Assembly (NCBI GenBank): GCA_032717465.1
Contig: CM064632.1
Coordinates: 23,785,965-23,849,964, forward strand
Direction of reading: 5' to 3'
Source of the DNA: Coenobita brevimanus
Lineage: Eukaryota > Arthropoda > Malacostraca > Decapoda > Coenobitidae
DNA length: 64,000 nucleotides
Of this stretch, positions 42,761-53,059 are shown one piece after another. The notes beneath the pieces are model-generated. The model was not told the origin of the DNA, did no database searches, and was given only the letters and a program-made list of their open reading frames with translations. The stretch's first letter is position 1, and each line of letters starts with the position of its first letter. Made by a program: the position numbers and the translations under genes.

Positions 42761-43105
42761 CGCGGCCCAGTAAGATACTGCTGAACTAACCAATTACCAT
42801 ACAGATATATTCAAGCGGTTGTTAAGGACTAATATATCGCCTTACAGTTTGGAATCCACGGTATGTCAAGTTATTGCATACTGTCCAAAGCTCTACAGTA
42901 TCAATACATCACTTGTAGTTATTCTGAATGTATTTATATCCTCAGAGCTACGGTGTACAACAAAGGATCACCCACAGAAAAAATATGCAGCTTTCATCAT
43001 AAACCTTGTAGTGGAGTCCTTTCACCCTGACGACCATGATTGGATACTCACTCAAATCTTACGCTTCTTACTGACAGACGAATGCATTTACCTTAGCACA
43101 GACCT
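42760..43105. other. Non-coding stretch, no gene recognised
   Basis: A 105-codon frame (42819-43136) ends inside the family B element and has no recognisable domain. Confidence 0.4.
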
Positions 43106-43110
43106 CTTCG

Positions 43111-43332
43111 AGTCAACTATACTCTTTTTACTCTAACCTGGCCTAAAACTGACACCTCATCGACTTCAGTTCAGAGCTATAGAAAGATTACCATTATATT
43201 AAGATGCTAATCACAAATAAGTGCTATGGGAAGGATGCAGAGCCGTAGTATTGTCGTTTTCTGCCAGTGAGCAACCGGAAATAAGCTCAAAAGAACGAAA
43301 ATCTGGGCCAAGTTAGAATAAAAAGGCTATAT
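43111..43332. mobile_element. Inverted-repeat element, family B
   Basis: 'actatactctttttactcta', 'acctggcctaaaactgacac', 'aagtgctatgggaaggatgc', 'ctgggccaagttagaataaa'. Same orientation as 34416. Confidence 0.85.
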
Positions 43333-43339
43333 CGAACTC

Positions 43340-44030
43340 CCCCAGTTTGAAACTTCTCGCCAAGTCAAACGAAACCGCGGTAGCAATAACAAAGCAAAAA
43401 CACGTCATCCCTGTGAAAGTTATGAGATTACGGCGTCTGCAATTATTCGGAATTTATTTATTTTTATTATTTATTTCTTTATTACCATTAACTACACGGT
43501 CTGGCGATGGCTCACCTGCAGGAGAAAAAAAAGTACAACCACCACCCATACTTTTTTATTCCCAGTCTAAGCTTTCTACTCCATAAATTTTTCCTCCTCC
43601 TCCCGGCGCTGACTGAATTGCGCCGCTGATGCCCCAACTAACTACTAACTGACTAACTAACTGACTGACTGGGTAACTAACCAACTAACTAAATAAACAA
43701 ATAACTAAACTTCGAATTCTGGTTACCGCTTTAACTTGAAGGAAATACTGAAAGCCATAGGTACATTTTTTTTTTTTTTTTTTTTGCTATTATTTTATAT
43801 CTCCATGGGAAAACTGGACCCCGTTAGTGTCAGGGCATTATATATTGCATTCCTGCCACTTTTATTTATTCTGTTCAAATTACAATCTTCAAAATTAGCT
43901 GCTAACACTTCTACAGCTGTTCATAAAGTATATATGCCTACAGTCCTTGGGGAATTTCTACAGGGTTACATAAACTCGTCTGGTCTGAAACGCCCCAGAC
44001 TCTGAAAAACGGCTCGGGAGGGTACAGATA
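43340..44030. other. Non-coding stretch with TAAC/TGAC tetranucleotides and poly-T
   Basis: (ACTAACTGACTG)-like repeats at 43636-43705 and a poly-T run at about 43767-43786. Frames at 43347-43586 and 43736-44005 have no recognisable domain. Confidence 0.45.
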
Positions 44031-44640
44031 CAGTTGAGTACGGGTAAAAGTCAATGAGTAAATGAACAAGTATAGGTGAGTTCAGGCACAGGTACAGCTG
44101 AATACAGGTACAGGTGAGTGCAGGTAAAGGTACAGGTGGGTGAAGGTACAAGTGGGTACAGGCACAGGTGACATGTACAGGTACAGGTGAGTACAGTATA
44201 TGTGCGTTCTGGTACCGGTACAAGTACAGGTGGGTTCACTATACTTTACGGATACAGGTGGATACAAGCACAAGCAAAGGTGGGTATAGATACAGGTGCG
44301 TACAGGTGCAAGGAGTCGGGTGCAGGTCTCGCAGGGATGGGAAGAAAACGGATAAAAACAATGTGAGACGGACATGATGGGGACAGATAATGTGGGGAGA
44401 ATGTGGGGTAGAAAAGTGGGAACAGACGAAGAGGAGGCAGACAAGGTGGAAACAGAAAAAGAGGAGACAAACAAGGTGATGACACAGACGCGGCAGACAA
44501 GCTGCAGACAGCCAAAGAGGAGACGGACAAGAGACAAAGAGATGCAGACGAAATCTTGGGTGAGACAGAGATACAGGTGAGACAGGTAAAAAGGAGACAG
44601 ACAAGTTGAAGACAAAGAGACAAACGGACGAAATCTTGGT
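44030..44640. repeat. GTACAGGTGAGT and GGAGACAGAC minisatellite tracts
   Basis: ACAGGTACAGGTG words with 6-bp substructure at 44030-44330, then GACAGACAAGGTG/GGAGACAGAC words to about 44630. Frames on both strands are artefacts (T/C/Y-rich or E/T/K-rich). Confidence 0.85.
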
Positions 44641-44975
44641 TGGGAGAGACAAGTCAGAGCGTGAATTCTTTATTTTCTCTAACGTTTGGGGCTACACAGG
44701 ACCCATATTCAGCGAGTTTGAGCAATAAGTGATAAAGCCGAGACATTTATACCCTGGAAATTCCCTCCCCTTCTCCTGTCGCAGCCTGATCGACGACACG
44801 AGAAGGGACCAGGAATTTCTAGGAGTATAAATGTCTCGGCTCTATATCTTCTTGTTCAAACTCTCTGAGGATGGGTTCTGTGTAGCCCGAAACGTATGAG
44901 AGAACAAAGAATTCAAGCTCTGTTCTGTGTCTCCCTCGCGCCCAACATTTCCATTTGTCGCAATGGATCATCTAT
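44631..44975. mobile_element. Foldback element, family C, copy 1
   Basis: Left arm includes 'gaattctttattttctctaa' and 'ggctacacaggacccat'. Right arm carries the inverted complement 'atgggttctgtgtagcccga' and 'gagaacaaagaattcaagct'. The centre has a second inverted pair ('cgagacatttatac' / 'gtataaatgtctcg') around 'ttcccctt'. The outer right flank 'caatggatcatctat' also follows the copy at 61309. Confidence 0.75.
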
Positions 44976-44979
44976 ATAG

Positions 44980-45350
44980 ACAGACGAGATGGAGACAATG
45001 AGGAGATAGACAAAGTGGGGACAGGCACAGTAGAGAGGTCACAGGGACATGCAAAGCTGGGCAAAACCGAGGAAAGTGAGGAAACGAGAGGAGAGAAGGA
45101 CAGGAGATAAAAGAAGTACGAGAAGAGAGGTAAGGCACACAGGGACGGCAAGGACAGATAAAGCATGGACAGGAGAAGACAGGACAGGTCAGCTTGCCTC
45201 ATCTGCATGCATGTCTCGGCCACACAGCACCACCACCATCTCCATCAAACTCAGCCAAATAGTTAGGACGGTCAGGCTGTTTCCCCAGTAGTGGTCGCAG
45301 CTGCAGTAAGGAATTATTAAGAAATGTGTCTGGGGTGGCTTGGAGGGGAA
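44980..45350. other. Purine-rich stretch, no gene recognised
   Basis: GGACAGG/GAGGAGA words continue to about 45190; the remainder is unique-looking and non-coding. Confidence 0.4.
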
Positions 45351-45358
45351 GAAACTAA

Positions 45359-45581
45359 GGTCCGTATTCTCGTCATTTGAGTAGCTCCCTAGCATGTCTT
45401 CCTCAGCGATTTATTTTTTAATACGGCTGGTTAATATCAATTCGTATGTTATTTATGCACAGGTAAGGTGGTATTTGAAATATTCAAATGGAACAGAAGT
45501 GGACAGTAAGAAGTAATGATCAGAATAATTCACTTAGGATGAGGTGTTAGGGATCTTCCTTAACTGACGAGAGTACAGACC
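45359..45581. mobile_element. Inverted-repeat element, family A, with TAA target duplication
   Basis: GGTCCGTATTCTCGTC to GAGTACAGACC, 223 bp, flanked by TAA at 45356-45358 and 45582-45584. Interior 'ggctggttaatatcaattcg' and 'gttatttatgcacagg'. The 3-bp duplication would fit the PIF/Harbinger type. The copy at 61063-61284 similarly has TTT on both sides. Confidence 0.85.
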
Positions 45582-45739
45582 TAAAACTTACGTTGCAAAT
45601 ATCGAAAAAAATAAAAAATCCATATTGTAGGATGCCACGTGTTACATTCCATTCTTGTCAACGCCAGGCCATTCTGTTCAGCTTATGAACAATTACTTGC
45701 ATTTAAGGGGCTAGGAACAATGTCAATTGTTATTATGTA

Positions 45740-45909
45740 CAGTCTAAGACAAAAGTCGTGTCGCTGCTTTGTCCGATGATTTAATGTCAGTCGCGAAGCA
45801 ATCTGAGAGTCCTACCCCAGTAATGCATTCGAGACTGGCATGCCCTAAAGGTTAGCCTTTTATCAGATGTCTTCACCAAAAATCGCGTCACGACTTTTGT
45901 CTTAGACTG
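45740..45909. mobile_element. Tc1/mariner-type MITE
   Basis: 170 bp with perfect 21-bp terminal inverted repeats: CAGTCTAAGACAAAAGTCGT then G on the left, and its exact complement at the right. Flanked by TA (45738-45739 and 45910-45911), the target duplication of Tc1/mariner transposases. CAGT ends are typical of Tc1. No ORF. Confidence 0.92.
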
Positions 45910-46139
45910 TACATGTAGTCCCGTCAGGAAGATTTTATCCGTCTCCTTGGCAGGTTCTTTAACTCGTTTACCATGAGTGTTTACTTCGCATTTAATTCTG
46001 GCTAACACATGATAATCACATAGTAATTTTAGATACATCTCTACTAACACCTTCATCATGAGGACATGCAGCACTACATATTCCATTCTGGCTAACAGCA
46101 AACGATGTTATTCAGCCGTGGAGGGACCCCATAGCGTTA

Positions 46140-46440
46140 GGGGGTCAATGTTGCCCTATATTTTGCCAGGCTAGAAACGCCCTTATCACTGTTACTGAAT
46201 ACTGAGGGATCGATTATCTTACGTCAGCCAGCCCGGCGCCCGTACCCTGGGACGCGTTCTCTGTCGTTAGTTTGCAGGTTAGGTGTTACAGAATCTCGGG
46301 ACTTTGGTATGCAGCCTTTGAGACTGTGCAGGGGAGACTGATATTAGATGATTTAGTTTCAGCCTGGTGTCAGTGCCCCTCAGTAGTGTTCAGGATGTAC
46401 GGTGTGAGATACAGTATTTGGGTTTTCTAAAAAATTCATG
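46140..46440. other. Non-coding stretch, no gene recognised
   Basis: Contains words such as 'gtgcaggggagactgatatt' related loosely to 46815-46860; probably an old tandem duplication. Confidence 0.35.
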
Positions 46441-46755
46441 TTAGACAAGTTATGAAATGAGGAACTGTAGGAACGCTGTGATGTTGATATATATGTGCTG
46501 GAAAACATTTAAAATTCTGTGATTGTTTGGCCATGTGGAGTGGATGGAGAGAGGCTGACTTGAAGAGCGTATGTGAAAGAAGTACAGTGAGGAGGGGAAG
46601 GGGAAGACCGAGGTTAAGATGGAGAGACTGGGTAGATAGGTAAATGAGATGGAGTGTGAGCTGAGAACATAGCCAGATGACAGAGAACAGTGTGGCACGG
46701 TGGCTGTTTGTGGCCACCCCTTACGAGATTATGACATTTGGCGGTAGACTGTGGC
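46440..46755 (+). pseudogene. RTE-like LINE ORF2 3' fragment, highly degraded
   Basis: In plus orientation, the translated fragments include an RWFGHVERM-like block ('tgtttggccatgtggagtgg'), GRPRLRWRD ('gggaagaccgaggttaagat') and the end 'ggccaccccttacgagatta' with 'tggcggtag', the same 3' terminus as the other copies. Multiple stops and no clear (ATAG)n tail. Confidence 0.65.
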
Positions 46756-46759
46756 GACA

Positions 46760-48160
46760 GATTGATAGGTGAAAGTTTTGAATTTTGGATAATTTAAGTA
46801 GTTAGCCTTTGGGAATGTGTAGAGGAGGTTGAAAAATGTGGGTTGGTTTCAGAAAGGGGTCGGCATCCTTCAGAATTGGTGTCACGTGATCTTCGACATT
46901 TACAGGCATTTACTGATTTAGTTTATTTATTTTTGATTATATAAGGGCTGATACTTTGAGAATATGATGTTTAACTTTTGGTTATGTATAGAAAAGGTTG
47001 ACATTTGTAGGTTGGTTTTGGAACGGAGTTTTTCTTTTTTTTTTTTTTTTCTTTTTTTTTTTTAAGATATTTAGGGCTCTGTAAAATTTCAGTCTAATAT
47101 TGGTAACTTTTGGTTAAACTAAATATGAGTAGACACATGTGAGTCTGAGTTTTGGCTGAAGAGATTGGCAGATAGATATGGATATGTGGGTAGTAATGAA
47201 AAGAGGCATATGGATGGATAGATGGCTGGATGGACAGATCGATAAAAGGACGGATAGATACATGGGTATATGGGTAGTGGCGGCATCAAGAGTCTGTCAT
47301 AAGAGCCGGGGAGTTGGTAACCAAAGATGGATTATCCGTTCTCTCTCGTGATTTTAACCCTCTGACTGCGAAATATAAACTTTGAATTATGTTCTGAATC
47401 ATGACAGACGATTTTACTAAGTTCAAGAGAAACCTAAGACCTCAAAAAATTTACGGACTTCTACGATTATTGTCTTTAGAACTTCTATCATATTCGAGCT
47501 TATGGCGAACATTTTTTACTCAGGTCACAGAAAACCGCCGTAGTTACTCGTAAAATGTTAGAGGTAATGCAATATGCATTATGCTAGACTCTTGTGCTTG
47601 ACATTAGCCCATTCTGCAGGGCTTGACAAAAAACAGCTTAGCTTCTCTAGTATTCAAACTATATTTTCTTGCTACTCTGTTTCTGTATACAGCACATTGT
47701 CTTGCATTTCAGTAATACCCACTTTCTTCATTATTTTAACTCTACATACGGCACTTTTATATAACCTGATTATACTTATCAATTATACTATGCGAACAAA
47801 CGTTGTCTGTGTGTGTGTCTGTCCACATCTGACCCCTCCGAATTTCGATTTGTCATACATCAGAAGACGCGGAAAGACGAGCTGACAACGATGGTGTAAA
47901 ATACAGTACAGTATAACTGCGTGAGGTCTGTTGTGCACGAGTCACGCACACTTTTGTGCCTGATTTTTCGCCAGACATTGGGAATCCACCACAGGTCATA
48001 CCGTTGGGTATAATGTGCTGAAATTTCGCATGGGCGTGCCTGGTATGCCAGAGCAGGTCCAGGTCAAGTTTGGTGTATGTGAACATATATAATAACTATT
48101 TAGGAGTTAAAATCGGAGGTGAAGCCCGAGTGCCTCAAGCAGGAGCAAGCGCTTGTGCAC
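46760..48160. other. Non-coding stretch, no gene recognised
   Basis: Poly-T runs at 47031-47064, GGATGGATAGAT tetranucleotides at 47190-47270, and a family D fragment at 47351-47440. The 103-codon frame at 47574-47885 is hydrophobic but unrecognised and runs into a GT repeat. Confidence 0.4.
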
Positions 48161-48162
48161 AC

Positions 48163-48300
48163 TATGTCGGTATCAAAGGAGTGAGTACTACAGTGCACTG
48201 TACAAAATAGATCACTGAAATATAAGTATGGTTATGTCGGTATCAAAAGTGCACTGAACAAAATAAATTATTGAAATATCAATGTGGCACGGTATTACTA
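48163..48300. repeat. 70-bp tandem duplication
   Basis: TATGTCGGTATCAAA recurs at 48163 and 48233 with the following sequence ('gtgcactg.acaaaata.at') conserved. The second copy lacks a short internal segment. Confidence 0.75.
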
Positions 48301-48344
48301 CGTGTCCTCGGCCCACCACAACACAGCCCCAAGACCCACAAGAC

Positions 48345-49117
48345 TATCTATCTATCTATTGCCAGACGCTTTACTCCCGTAAGGGGTGACCACAAACAAA
48401 TCTCCTCCATGTCGCCCTGTCCCCCGCCATTTCACTGCCCCTGTCCCAGCTCACACCCCCCTCTCTCATATACCTCTCCACTCCATCCCTCCATCTCATT
48501 CTTGGCCTCCCCCTCCCTCTCCACCCCTCTACCTCACTCATATACACTCTCCTCGTCAATCTCTCACTCTCCATCCTCTCCACATGGCCAAACCACCTCA
48601 ATGTGTTTCTCCTAACGCTTCCTATCACATCCACATCCACACCACAATGATCCTTCACTTCCTCGTTTGTTAGTCTGTCTCTCCATGTCACTCCACATGC
48701 TCCTCTCAAATAACTCATTTCCACTGCTCTCACTCTTGACATGTGTCCCTCTACCAAGGTCCAAGCTTCACTTCCATACGTTAGAGTTGGTATCACAACA
48801 CTATCATGAAGTAATTTTTTCACTTCCATTCTCACTTCCCTGTTTCTTATCACTGTTTTCAAGGAACCGGCAACCTTTCTTCCCTGTTGTACCCTTTCAA
48901 GCACTTCACCCTCTAAACCTCCATCCTTACTCATCACACTACCCAAGTACTTAAACGCACTCACATTTTCCATTTCCTCCTCATCCAATCTCACTGTGCA
49001 TTCACTGACTTCACTTCTCTCGAAGACCATAACTTTACTCTTCCCTACATTCACCTTTAAATTCTGTTTCTTACACACTCTCCCAAACTCATCCACCAAG
49101 CCTTGCATGACACGCTT
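48345..49117 (-). mobile_element. RTE-like LINE, 5'-truncated, best-preserved copy
   Basis: Minus-strand 3' portion of the element with the (TCTA)n tail (48345-48360) as its 3' end and a truncation near 49117. Flanked on the high side by a short duplicated word, 'gcatgacacgc'. No convincing target duplication. Confidence 0.82.
48371..49117 (-). pseudogene. RTE-like LINE ORF2, C-terminal ~245 residues, uninterrupted
   Basis: Reads from GLVDEFGRVCKKQNLKVN (just after the palm catalytic motif, which is lost) through KSKVMVFERSE, AFKYLGSVMSKDGG, VIPTLTYGSEAWTL, CGVTWRDRLTNE, NTLRWFGHVERM, GRPRMRWRDGVE, WRRFVCGHPLRE and a stop at 48371. This is the reverse-transcriptase thumb plus C-terminal domain. 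The surviving frame is free of stops, so the insertion is fairly young. The first ~25 codons of the longer open frame (49118-49180) are flanking sequence. RTE-like assignment is tentative. Confidence 0.82.
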
Positions 49118-49215
49118 GCATGACACGCCTGGAATTTGTGTCATCTGGCACGACGATGCTTTGCTCCGACACGACAACAAAACACCAGCTTCTCTGTGCA
49201 GTTTCCTTCATAGTC

Positions 49216-49218
<3 letters not shown>

Positions 49219-49250
<32 letters not shown>

Positions 49251-49271
49251 AGAGAGAGAGAGAGAGAGAGT
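49219..49271. repeat. (TC)n abutting (GA)n, perfect palindrome
   Basis: About 14 CT units run directly into about 12 GA units, so the strand folds on itself with no loop sequence of different type. Confidence 0.95.
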
Positions 49272-49472
49272 CGTGATGGAGAGTGGGAACTTACGGCAGG
49301 TGTATTTCACAGGATTTACGGTAGAGCTATCGGTTTCATCGCCCGTCATGACATAGGGGACGGTATTCTCATGGCCTTACCAGCTTCCCCAACACTCTTC
49401 ATTGCTAGTCTAGTCCTGCATACGGTATGTTATCATTTATGAAGCCTACAATTTCTCTACGCTAAATAACAA

Positions 49473-49507
<35 letters not shown>

Positions 49508-49640
49508 TCAGTGGGCAGAATGTAATAACCCTATGATCTCATGTCCTCTAAAGGATCAAAATCAGACAAATTCTCATCCTTTAGGCGGCTGAACACACAT
49601 CATCAAGAGACAACCAATCCGAACTACGGTACTTTTGTAA

Positions 49641-49732
49641 GACTGCCAAATAAACGGGATTCCCGTTTATATTTAGAAAAGATACAGACTGCCAAATAAA
49701 CGGGATTCCCGTTTATATTTAGAAAAGAAATA
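49641..49732. repeat. 46-bp direct duplication containing a hairpin
   Basis: Two near-identical 46-bp units starting GACTGCCAAATAAACGGG (49641 and 49687). Each contains ATAAACGGG-ATT-CCCGTTTAT, a 9-bp perfect stem with a 3-base loop. Confidence 0.92.
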
Positions 49733-49929
49733 TATCAGCGTATATGCCAGACAATGAAGTTGAAATACCTAAAATACAGGACAAAATGGGGTGCTTGTGG
49801 CCGTCCCAATCTCATGAGAATACAGGCCTTGAATGTGCCATCAGCTGCTGGAAGGTGATGGGAGAGGCAGCCAGGTCAGGTCAGGTCAGGTCACACACAT
49901 TCCCCTCCAGCACCAACAGCCGATAAATC

Positions 49930-50846
49930 CTCCATGTGTCCCTTCAGCCACGATCACGACCTTCCCTTAACCTCTTCCCTTGGGTGACCTATTTTTTTTT
50001 CTTCATACCTCCAAATAATTTTTATTAACCCCCAATTTTTTTTTACTGGAGGGATTAGATTTAGTCATCATTAATTTCTTCTCTACCCACGAGTTGTTCT
50101 CCTCATTTGCCTCCCCCCCCCAAAAAAAAAAAAAAAATGGTATAAGCAAGAAAAGCTATAGCAACGTGTAACCGATTAACGGGGCTGAAATAATGCACCG
50201 GGTGAATCCTAAGTTGCAGAAACTATATATATAGATCGGTGGACTCGGTGGTAGTGTAGCTGTCCGTCGATTTCAAACATTAAATAGTCTGACGGCAGCT
50301 TAAAAAAATAAATAAATAAATAAATAAATAAATACATAAATGTTCCGAAATATTTATTGAGAATTACTACAAGGGGTCGGATCTTACGTGAAACTGAGAG
50401 CGTCATCGTGGGTCGTTTTCTCGTCCACTAAGTTAGCTCTTTAACTCTTCTTCATAGTGAGGTTTTATCCTGTCACACTTCAGTATTTTCTTACATGCCT
50501 TCTATATTACTTTACAGATATAATCTTGGGGAGTTTTTATTCTGTTTCACTTAAGTATCTTCTACATGCCTTCTACATTTATTTTATCGACATCATCTCT
50601 AATTATTATAGCACACGGGAAGATTAACGTAGAAATCACTATAGTTGGTTTGTTATCTGATGGAACTGGGCCAACTCACCTTATCACTAATTCGTGGTTG
50701 CATGCCTTATATATGAGGCAGAAATGAGTCTCCTTGATTACGAGTCAAATTTATCCAACTGAAATGAGGTTACGGATCTGTTGGATGAAAACAAAGGAGC
50801 TGTAACAAATAAATCTTGTAATAAAGAGAACCTAGTTAGCATCCTA
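49930..50846. other. Non-coding stretch with (AAAT)n tail of a possible SINE
   Basis: 50300-50338 is (AAAT)n preceded by 'gtctgacggcagctt'; a similar 'tctcggcagc' + (AAAT)n occurs at 61850-61885. The 50230-50338 segment may be a short retroposon. Nothing else is recognised. Confidence 0.35.
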
Positions 50847-51052
50847 AGTGATTGTGGAAGCTCCCTAACACCAATTCCTATGCGATTTGATTTGTTTACC
50901 TTACTGTCCTCATCTGTTCTATAAATCCTTACACTATCGACATACCCTGCATAAATAACGCACAAATGGATATTAACCATACACATCCTAAAGGTAAACA
51001 GCTGAGGATGAGGTGTTAGGAAGCTTCCTCAATCAACGAGAATACGAGGCCA
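50847..51052. mobile_element. Inverted-repeat element, family A
   Basis: 'gtggaagctccctaacacca', 'ttaccttactgtcctcatct', 'ctgcataaataacgcacaaa', 'gatgaggtgttaggaagctt', 'aacgagaatacgaggcc'. The interior is in the reverse orientation relative to 45359. Confidence 0.8.
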
Positions 51053-51134
51053 GGTGATGGAGGGAAGGCCAGGTCAACACACATTCCACCCCAGCACCTG
51101 TGACCTATACATTCCCGATGTGACCCATACTCCA

Positions 51135-51335
51135 AGATTTCCCGGAGCAATTTCACTGCTATGGGTTTCACCGCCATGGGTTTCACTGCCACGGGGTTCT
51201 TGGTTTGGGTTTCACTGCTATGCTTTTCACTGCTATGGGCTTCACATCTATGGTTTTCACTATGGTTTTCACTGTTATGGGTTTCACTGCTATGAGTTTC
51301 GGTGCTACGGGTTTCACTGCTCTGGGTTTCTTCTA
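51135..51335. repeat. ~15-bp minisatellite (GGGTTTCACTGCTAT)
   Basis: About 13 imperfect copies. The 'CYGFHCYGFH' frame is simply this repeat translated. Confidence 0.9.
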
Positions 51336-51551
51336 AAATGTAGCAACGTCTGGAGATAAAGCAGCAGGAATATCATCAGCTAATGGAAGCAATATGGAAA
51401 ACATTTGACGGAACCAAGAATGCAATAAAACTGTACTGAAAGAAAATTACCATAAGATTTAAGTAAGACTACAACACAATGTCTGGCCTAAGCTTGGAAT
51501 GAGTGTGTCATCTGGTGCTGAATGGAAAGTGACAGGACAGGCATCTCTCAC

Positions 51552-51555
<4 letters not shown>

Positions 51556-51588
<33 letters not shown>
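51556..51588. repeat. (AC)n microsatellite before SINE-2
   Basis: About 16 AC units directly upstream of a SINE-2 head. Confidence 0.95.
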
Positions 51589-51589
<1 letters not shown>

Positions 51590-51695
51590 GCTCGCTGGTG
51601 CAGTGGTAACGCTCTCGCCTATGGTCAGACTCAAATATGAAGTCCGTTTGGGTGGGGCCCACGCGGGGATTTCCCTCTCTACAGCTCTGCCAAAC

Positions 51696-51747
<52 letters not shown>
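51589..51747 (+). mobile_element. tRNA-derived SINE-2, copy 1, with (CT)n tail
   Basis: Head 'ctggtgcagtggtaacgctc' matches a tRNA A-box region. The body 'tatggtcagactcaaatatg' ... 'gtttgggtggggccc' ... 'gatttccctctctacagctc' is shared with the reverse copy at 52218-52360. The element runs into (CT)n at 51701-51747, and the other copy also ends in CT/GA. The B box is lost in this copy. Confidence 0.75.
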
Positions 51748-51749
<2 letters not shown>

Positions 51750-51751
<2 letters not shown>

Positions 51752-52215
51752 GATTGAGAAAGTTTTTATATATTTATAAGTTTTGTTTTCTTCTATATTG
51801 TTTCGACCTTTTTTCCACACCACCACTGAGGTAAAAGTCTTGGCGCGTTTTTTTTATGGAGGTTTCCCCAGTAGGCATAAGTCCTCTCTCTGATCTTTCT
51901 TCTAAAAAATACTTGTTCACATTGTAAATAAGTTCTTTCTCCCGACTGTGGAGCACACGAGAGCGAGTCGGAGTAGCTGCCATCGTGGGTGGGGATCAGG
52001 GAGGAAGTGACCGGTCACCTGTAGTCTGAGGTGGGTGTCCTTGACCTCTGGCAACGTCGGAAAGCGACGTTGTCACATGGTGTGGAATTCATACAAATCA
52101 TTGCTATTATCCTAAAAAGCGACACATTCATAGCACTATATAGCCTTATTTAATATATTTAATAAGTACAGAATATTTAATATACAATTTCAAATAGTAA
52201 ATAGCTGACATATGA
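51750..52215. other. Non-coding stretch, no gene recognised
   Basis: Short ORFs only; AT-rich after 52090. Confidence 0.35.
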
Positions 52216-52217
52216 CA

Positions 52218-52360
52218 GAGAGAGAGATAGGTACTGGGGTTGATGCGGCAGAGCTGTAGAGAGGGAAATCCCCTCTCGGGCCCCACCCAAACGGACTTCA
52301 TATTTGAGTCTGACCATAGTACCTGCTAAGACGGGGGTTCGCGCCTTGCTCGGGATGCGA
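52218..52360 (-). mobile_element. tRNA-derived SINE-2, copy 2
   Basis: Reverse copy of 51589-51700. On the minus strand it reads GGCGCGAACCCCCGTCTTAG, a B-box-related segment, then the shared body 'tatggtcagactcaaatatg' and the 'acagctctgcc' end, followed by a short CT run. Confidence 0.75.
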
Positions 52361-52559
52361 AAAAGTTTCACTGACAAAGCGGGTGGTCACTGTCCTCCTT
52401 GTGCAAGAAGATGGGTGTGTGCGTGTGTGAAGGTCAAGGCTTTGCCCTTAGATAGGACTATATGAGCTCTCAGCTCTCTTCCGGGAAGATAAAATGCCGA
52501 TGATCACAAAACCATCACGTGATCCTGACCGACCCGGTGAATTACACACACACACACAC

Positions 52560-52676
52560 AAACAGTCAGGTTGTTCAGGATTCAGAAAGTTGCCTAAAAC
52601 CTTTTCCTAAGCGATTTATTTTGTTCATTTCACCTTACTGCCCTCTTCTGTTGTTATAAATTTTTGCTTTAACACA
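52560..52676. mobile_element. Half copy of inverted-repeat family A
   Basis: 'aaccttttcctaagcgattt', 'caccttactgccctcttctg', 'ttgttataaatttttgc'. Only the left half is present before family D-like sequence. Confidence 0.6.
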
Positions 52677-52729
52677 GCCAGACGATAATTATTTAGTTCA
52701 GGATTTTTGCAACTAGAGGGGTAAGAACA

Positions 52730-52951
52730 GGTCTGTATTCTCGTCGGCTAAGGAGGCTCCCTAGCACCTCTTCCTTAGCGACTTACTTTCTAATATGGCC
52801 AGTTAATATTCTTTTGTACTTTGTTTATGAAGAGGATGGCGATGTTAGCAATATTTATGTAACACGAACTAGGACAGTATGGTGCAATAAGCAACTAATC
52901 GCTTAGGAAAAGGTGTTAGGGAGCTTCATTAGCCAACGAGAATGCGGGTCC
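52730..52951. mobile_element. Inverted-repeat element, family A
   Basis: 222 bp: 'ggtctgtattctcgtcggct', 'tagcacctcttccttagcga', 'atggccagttaatattcttt', 'atttatgtaacacgaact', 'aatcgcttaggaaaaggtgt', 'aacgagaatgcgggtcc'. Arms of ~55 bp are imperfect inverted complements. Confidence 0.87.
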
Positions 52952-53059
52952 TCACTCTCCCCATCGATACTAAAGGTCCTTATGAAATCATATAAAATCT
53001 GATGCTGGTGACAACAACACACACATTCCACCAGCACCAGAGGCCTATAAACCTGCCTG

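Noticed and set aside
42819..43136. 105-codon plus-strand frame
   Set aside because: No recognised domain; its end lies within a family B element.
47574..47885. 103-codon hydrophobic frame
   Set aside because: No recognised protein; includes a GT repeat and looks like chance in AT-rich DNA.
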